From an uncultured Flavobacterium sp. (GTDB lineage: Bacteria > Bacteroidota > Bacteroidia > Flavobacteriales > Flavobacteriaceae), in contig NZ_CANRNX010000017.1 in assembly GCF_947632075.1 (NCBI RefSeq), positions 1-37,762 of the forward strand: a stretch of 37,762 nucleotides of DNA, in the 5' to 3' direction. A program made the translations under genes and the position numbers. Every line of letters begins with the position of its first letter. The first letter of the stretch is position 1. Under the pieces are notes generated by a model. The model saw only the letters and a program-made list of their open reading frames with translations, ran no database searches and was not told the DNA's origin. Shown here piece after piece: positions 33,306 through 37,762 of this stretch.

Positions 33306-34576
33306 TTTTGTTGTTGGGTATAAAATTCTATTAAGTGGTTGATGGCGTTTTCACAAACCGGACAAAAATCAATTGCGTCATTCGTTTTCATTCTACAATT
33401 TTGAGAAGGAATATACAAACCGTTACCTTTTAATCCTTCGAAAACACCAATTCGGTATTTATTTACATCTTTTTTATCTGTAGGAATTGGAGTTCCTTCC
33501 TTAAGCATATTTTTCCATTTTGAATCGAAATTTGCTAACGAAGTAATATTTAGTTCCCAAGGTTCAATTTGATTGGTTCCTGTGTTTTCAAAAACATCCG
33601 ACTCATAAAAATACTCATCTGCTAAACCTGCAAAACTATGTCCGAATTCATGAACCACAACTGGAGCAAATTGTTTGTGATTAGAAGTGGTTAACGTATA
33701 GGCATTGAAAATTCCGCCACCACCATAAATATCTGTATTAGCAAGAATAATGATATGGTCGTACGGAGTTCCGGCTAACTGATTATGTAAATTTTTAATT
33801 CGAGAAGTGGTCAAATATCTTTCTGAATAAAAAGTTCCAAAGTTTGATTGTAACGCAGAATTCTTCCAAACATTCGTATGCGGATTACTCACACCACTTT
33901 CTTGAGAAATCGTTTCAACAGCTACTATTGTAAAATCATCTTCATGATTCTTAAAAGCTTTTTGTTTAAATAATTCATCAACAACAGCTTGGGCTTTCGT
34001 TAAAAAAAGAGGCATTTCAGCTTCTGTAAAACCTTCAGCAACAATAGCTACGTAAATTGGATTTTCGTTTTTAGCTTTCTGAATAACTTTAACCTTTTCT
34101 TTAGATGAATTATGTAACTTTTTAATTAATATATCTTTAGAGTTAACTTCATGGTGTAATAACACAACTTCCTTTCGGTCTTTATCAAAAGTAGAAACTT
34201 CAATAATTACATCACTTTTCGGGAAAGGAACTAAAAATGTATTTTCAAAACTTTTATTATTTGTTTGCGCTTCATCTAATGTTAACCATTCATGAAAGAG
34301 CGTACTAAAACTTTGTTTGTAAATGGTTTTATTAGTTTTAGCATCAATAACTTTAATTTGACCATTTCCTTCTAAAAGTACTTTATCTAAATTAACTTTT
34401 CTTCCATACCAATTATCGTACGAAATTAATTCATCTAAAAAAGCGTATTGATTCTGCGCATTTCCAGCAAAAATATAATCTAAACGAAGGGTTTTATTTT
34501 CGAAATAATCATCAAAATTCTGTGCATTTGAGATGTTCATCAAAAACAAAAAAGTTAGCAAAATCAGTCTTTTCAT
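33302..34576 (-). CDS. Secreted M64-family metallopeptidase
   Basis: A 424-residue exported zinc peptidase related to Clostridium IgA peptidase and common in Bacteroidota. It has a signal peptide (MKRLILLTFLFLMNISNAQ), an M64 N-terminal beta domain (about 25-145) and the catalytic domain. In the latter, HEFGHSFAGLADEY supplies H309, E310 and H313, with D320 a further likely zinc ligand. A C-terminal cysteine group (NCRMKTNDAIDFCPVC) may form disulfides or a small metal site. It begins the operon M64-metallophosphoesterase-DUF2461. The true substrate cannot be told; activity on immunoglobulin should not be assumed. Confidence 0.93.
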   Translation of the reverse strand: MKRLILLTFLFLMNISNAQNFDDYFENKTLRLDYIFAGNAQNQYAFLDELISYDNWYGRKVNLDKVLLEGNGQIKVIDAKTNKTIYKQSFSTLFHEWLTLDEAQTNNKSFENTFLVPFPKSDVIIEVSTFDKDRKEVVLLHHEVNSKDILIKKLHNSSKEKVKVIQKAKNENPIYVAIVAEGFTEAEMPLFLTKAQAVVDELFKQKAFKNHEDDFTIVAVETISQESGVSNPHTNVWKNSALQSNFGTFYSERYLTTSRIKNLHNQLAGTPYDHIIILANTDIYGGGGIFNAYTLTTSNHKQFAPVVVHEFGHSFAGLADEYFYESDVFENTGTNQIEPWELNITSLANFDSKWKNMLKEGTPIPTDKKDVNKYRIGVFEGLKGNGLYIPSQNCRMKTNDAIDFCPVCENAINHLIEFYTQQQK

Positions 34577-34620
34577 TATAATTGGTTAGAAGTAATATTT
34601 AGTTTCATGCTAAATTAAGC

Positions 34621-34628
34621 TATATTTG
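34621..34628 (+). promoter_or_regulatory. -7 box for truA and the ABC gene
   Basis: TATATTTG is an exact TAnnTTTG match. The predicted start near 34635 leaves about 20 bases before the TTG start of truA, including the purine-rich AAGAAGAAA (34642-34650), which is more Shine-Dalgarno-like than elsewhere in the window. Confidence 0.6.
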
Positions 34629-34654
34629 TGAATTGAAAAATAAGAAGAAATAAA

Positions 34655-35389
34655 TTGAGATATTTTATCGAATTCGCTTACAAAGGAACAAATTATCACG
34701 GTTGGCAAATGCAACCTGAAGCTATTTCTGTACAAGAAGTTTTAACAAAAGCTACTAATTTAATTCTAAAAGATACCTTTGAATTAGTTGGTGCAGGTAG
34801 AACAGATGCAGGTGTTCACGCTTCAAATATGTATGCACATTTTGACACCGAAGTTTTTTTTGATATAAATGAAGTGATTAGAAAACTTAATTCGTATTTA
34901 CCTGAAGACATTGCTATTTTTGAAATTTTTCCTGTAGCAGCAGATGCTCATGCTCGTTTTGATGCTACAGCAAGAACCTACGAATATCACATCAATTTAA
35001 AAAAGAATGTTTTTTCTAAAGATTTAAGTTGGTATCATTTTAGAAAATTAAACATCGAAAAGATGAACGAAGCTGCTAAAATTCTTTTAGAATATGAAGA
35101 TTTTGAATGCTTCTCTAAAACTCACACCGATGTTTTTACTTTTAATTGTACAATTACCGAAGCGTTTTGGCAATTAAATAACAATCAATTGGTTTTTACT
35201 ATTTCTGCCAATCGTTTTTTACGAAACATGGTTCGTGCAATTGTAGGAACCTTAATTAATGTTGGTTTAGAAAAAATACAAGTCGAAGATATTAGAACGA
35301 TTATAGAAAGTAAAAACCGTGGAAAAGCTGGATTTTCAGTTCCTGCGCATGGTTTATATTTAACTAAAGTTACCTATCCATATATATAA
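34655..35389 (+). CDS. truA: tRNA pseudouridine(38-40) synthase, TTG start
   Basis: Converts uridines 38-40 in the tRNA anticodon arm to pseudouridine. The 244-residue protein has the family start RYFIEFAYKGTNYHGWQ, the catalytic motif GAGRTDAGVHA with its aspartate, and a C-terminal FLRNMVRAIVG. The initiation codon is TTG at 34655: an in-frame TGA lies at 34634-34636, no ATG or GTG lies between, and the conserved first strand begins at the next codon. The purine-rich tract before it may help. The stop overlaps the ATG of the ABC transporter gene (TAATG), so the two are coupled. Confidence 0.95.
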   Translation: MRYFIEFAYKGTNYHGWQMQPEAISVQEVLTKATNLILKDTFELVGAGRTDAGVHASNMYAHFDTEVFFDINEVIRKLNSYLPEDIAIFEIFPVAADAHARFDATARTYEYHINLKKNVFSKDLSWYHFRKLNIEKMNEAAKILLEYEDFECFSKTHTDVFTFNCTITEAFWQLNNNQLVFTISANRFLRNMVRAIVGTLINVGLEKIQVEDIRTIIESKNRGKAGFSVPAHGLYLTKVTYPYI

Positions 35390-37137
35390 TGGCAAAATTT
35401 AAAACCGGAACCCTGAAAAAAGTATTGCAGTACGCAAAACCCTACAAATCAAAATTGAATTGGGTTGTTATTAGTTTGGTTACTTTATCAGTATTTGCTG
35501 CCATTCGTCCGTATATGATTGAAGTGGTTGTAGACAAATACATTTCTGTTAAAGATTCTAACGGGTTGGTATTTTTTATCACATTAATGGGAATTGTTTT
35601 ACTTTTAGAAATCATTTCACAATACGCTTTTACCTATATTTCAAGCTGGCTTGGGCAAAACATTATTAAAGATATTCGTCAGGAATTATTTCATAAAATG
35701 TTACGATTCAGACTAAAATATTTCGATAACGAACCAGTTGGAAAATTAGTTACACGAAACGTTTCTGATATCGAATCAATTGCAAGCATTTTCAGTCAAG
35801 GTTTATTCATGATAGTGGGTGATGTTTTAAAAATGTTAGTAGTTCTTGTTATTATGGTTTACATGAACTGGAAACTAAGTATTATCGTGGTTTTAGCCAT
35901 GCCAATCTTGGTTTTTGCAACTCGTGTTTTCCAAAAACACATGAAAACTGCTTTTGAAGAAGTTCGTGCACAAATTGCCAACTTAAACACTTTTGTACAA
36001 GAACGCGTTACCGGAATGAAGATTGTACAACTTTTTAATCGTGAAGATATTGAATACAAAAAGTTCGAAGCCATCAATAAAAAGCATAACGACGCTTGGC
36101 AAAAAAACATTTTGTATAACTCCATCTTCTTCCCTATTGCTGATATCATTTCCCAATTAACTCTTGGTTTTGTAATTTTATACGGTGGATTTAGCATTAT
36201 CGATGGCGATAAATTCACAACTGTTGGTGCTTTATTCGGATATATTTCTATGATTCCATTGTTATTCAATCCATTACGTCAAATTGCTGATAAATTTAAC
36301 GTAATGCAAATGGGAATCATTGCAGCCGACCGTGTTTTTGAAATTATGGACGAAACCGATTTAATTCAAAATCAAGGAACAAAAATTGCCCCAACATTTA
36401 AAGGTGCTATTGAAATGAAAGATATTCACTTCAGCTACATTAAAGGAACTGAAGTATTAAAAGGAATTAACCTTTCGGTCGAAGCCGGAAAAACCATTGC
36501 AATCGTTGGAGGTTCTGGAGCTGGAAAATCAACAATCATTAATTTATTAAGTCGTTTTTACGAAATTGATAAAGGAACAATTTGCATTGACGGACATAAT
36601 ATAGACGATTTCACTTTAGATAGTTTACGTTCTCAAATTGCAGTTGTTTTACAAGATGTTTTCTTATTTAGTGATACCATTTACAACAACATTACATTAA
36701 ATAACGCCAATATAACCGAGGAAGAAGTTTACGAAGCAGCTAAAAAAATTGGCGTTCATGATTTTATTTTAAGTTTACCTGAAGGATATCAATACAATGT
36801 AAAAGAACGCGGAACCATGTTATCTTCTGGACAACGCCAATTAATCGCATTTTTGAGATCTTATGTAAGTAATCCAAGTATTTTAATTTTAGATGAGGCA
36901 ACATCGTCAATCGATACCTATTCAGAAGAATTAATTCAAGCTGCAATAGTAACCTTAACTAAAGGCAGAACATCTATTGTAATTGCACACCGTTTAGCAA
37001 CAATTGTCAATGCAGACCATATTATTGTTATGGACCAAGGAAGAATTGTAGAACAAGGAAAACATTCTGACTTAGTTGAGATACAAAACGGATATTATAA
37101 AGGTTTATACGAATCTCAATATGCTGTAATTTCGTAA
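35389..37137 (+). CDS. ABC exporter half-transporter (MdlB/MsbA-like)
   Basis: A 582-residue fusion of membrane and ATPase domains. Six helices lie in residues 15-310, followed by a nucleotide-binding domain. This has Walker A GGSGAGKST (374-382), the signature LSSGQRQ (in place of LSGGQ), Walker B ILILDEATSSID and the switch IAHRLAT. It should work as a homodimer or with a partner half-transporter not present here, exporting a lipid, peptide or drug. The substrate cannot be inferred. It shares one base with the truA stop; I see no clear terminator in the 160 bases after it. Confidence 0.93.
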   Translation: MAKFKTGTLKKVLQYAKPYKSKLNWVVISLVTLSVFAAIRPYMIEVVVDKYISVKDSNGLVFFITLMGIVLLLEIISQYAFTYISSWLGQNIIKDIRQELFHKMLRFRLKYFDNEPVGKLVTRNVSDIESIASIFSQGLFMIVGDVLKMLVVLVIMVYMNWKLSIIVVLAMPILVFATRVFQKHMKTAFEEVRAQIANLNTFVQERVTGMKIVQLFNREDIEYKKFEAINKKHNDAWQKNILYNSIFFPIADIISQLTLGFVILYGGFSIIDGDKFTTVGALFGYISMIPLLFNPLRQIADKFNVMQMGIIAADRVFEIMDETDLIQNQGTKIAPTFKGAIEMKDIHFSYIKGTEVLKGINLSVEAGKTIAIVGGSGAGKSTIINLLSRFYEIDKGTICIDGHNIDDFTLDSLRSQIAVVLQDVFLFSDTIYNNITLNNANITEEEVYEAAKKIGVHDFILSLPEGYQYNVKERGTMLSSGQRQLIAFLRSYVSNPSILILDEATSSIDTYSEELIQAAIVTLTKGRTSIVIAHRLATIVNADHIIVMDQGRIVEQGKHSDLVEIQNGYYKGLYESQYAVIS

Positions 37138-37297
37138 GCAGAAACCTTATACAACTAAGAAATATTCAACAAACACAACTTTATCATTCAATTTTATTAA
37201 ATAATAGATAAATTATAAAGTTTTCATTGCCAATATAGCAATCTGTAAAATATTTTGATTATTTTAGACAACTCAAAATCATACTGAAAAATTATAT

Positions 37298-37762
37298 ATG
37301 AAATTCGATATTATTGTATTAGGAAGTGGCCCTGGAGGTTATGTAACTGCAATTAGAGCTTCACAATTAGGCTTTAAAGTTGCTGTTGTTGAAAAAGAAA
37401 ATTTAGGTGGAATTTGTTTAAACTGGGGATGTATTCCTACAAAAGCATTATTAAAATCTGCTCAAGTTTTTGATTATTTAAAACACGCTTCTGACTATGG
37501 TTTAACAATCAACGGAGAAGTTGATAAAGATTTCAATGCAGTAATTGCACGTTCTCGTGGAGTTGCAGAAGGAATGAGCAAAGGTGTTCAATTCTTAATG
37601 AAAAAAAATAAAATTGAAGTTATCGACGGTTTCGGAAAAGTGAAACCAGGTAAAAAAGTTGATGTAACTAAAGCTGATGGTTCAGTTATCGAATTATCTG
37701 CAGATCATATCATCATTGCAACTGGAGCTCGTTCTCGTGAATTACCTAACTTACCTCAAGAT
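37298..37762 (+). CDS. lpdA: Dihydrolipoyl dehydrogenase (5' part, cut by the window end)
   Basis: The first 155 codons of the flavoprotein E3, which reoxidises dihydrolipoamide in 2-oxoacid dehydrogenase complexes and the glycine cleavage system. Visible are the FAD-binding GSGPGGYVTAIRA and VVEKENLGG, the redox-active disulfide in GGICLNWGCIPTKAL and IIIATGARS of the second dinucleotide-binding region. The gene runs open to the last base and is only truncated by the window. It begins at the ATG at 37298, 160 bases after the ABC gene; no confident promoter match is seen in that gap. Confidence 0.95.
   Translation, partial: MKFDIIVLGSGPGGYVTAIRASQLGFKVAVVEKENLGGICLNWGCIPTKALLKSAQVFDYLKHASDYGLTINGEVDKDFNAVIARSRGVAEGMSKGVQFLMKKNKIEVIDGFGKVKPGKKVDVTKADGSVIELSADHIIIATGARSRELPNLPQD

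Overview
This AT-rich window (roughly 30-33% G+C by eye) comes from a member of the Bacteroidota, most likely a Flavobacteriaceae such as Flavobacterium or Myroides. The evidence is the repeated Bacteroidota-type -7 promoter box TAnnTTTG, the near absence of Shine-Dalgarno sequences, families and gene pairs typical of flavobacteria (fur-purA, def-DUF5606-mazG, YfhO-DUF4834) and a eukaryote-like UDP-glucose dehydrogenase. It is mostly ordinary chromosomal housekeeping DNA; no transposase, phage gene, CRISPR array, rRNA or convincing tRNA was seen.

Layout. 1-296: a register-perfect array of 37 octamers running off the left edge. 351-4448 (minus strand): nucleotide-sugar genes (rfbB, ugd, galE, a TagD-like cytidylyltransferase) supplying surface polysaccharide. 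4533-10203: a TRIC-family channel, then on the plus strand a TrmH/SpoU methyltransferase, a bifunctional Rel/SpoT, a Fur-family regulator and purA. 10204-11382: a cold-shock module with a roughly 420-nt leader and two CSD genes, bracketed by near-identical terminators. 11410-13399: an alkyltransferase, DUF1697 and a convergent DsbA/FrnE-like oxidoreductase.

13488-20576: a heavy-metal efflux locus. A promoter with an imperfect palindrome in its spacer sits 5 bp from the ATG of a small exported protein. Next come a 1437-residue CzcA/CusA pump fused in frame to an outer-membrane-factor domain through an apparent internal signal peptide, and a lipoprotein adaptor. A VOC/PhnB gene with a stop at codon 3 follows, then a regulator joining a CxxC metal-binding-like domain to an AraC helix-turn-helix.

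20620-25703 (minus): dipeptidyl peptidase IV, YfhO and DUF4834. 25821-27244: hemN with a Crp/Fnr-like palindrome at an activator position. 27412-29398 (minus): mazG, DUF5606 and def. 29530-31770: a FUSC-family membrane protein. 31771-32140: an AT-rich gap holding a promoter and terminator about 90 nt apart, a candidate small RNA. 32138-34576 (minus): DUF2461, a metallophosphoesterase and an M64 peptidase. 34655-37762: truA (TTG start), an ABC exporter and the beginning of a dihydrolipoyl dehydrogenase gene cut by the window edge.

The points most worth following are the pump-OMF fusion and its regulatory region, the orphan promoter-terminator pair, the octamer array, the hemN operator and the cold-shock leader. 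All functions are read from motifs and remembered families; nothing was searched or computed.
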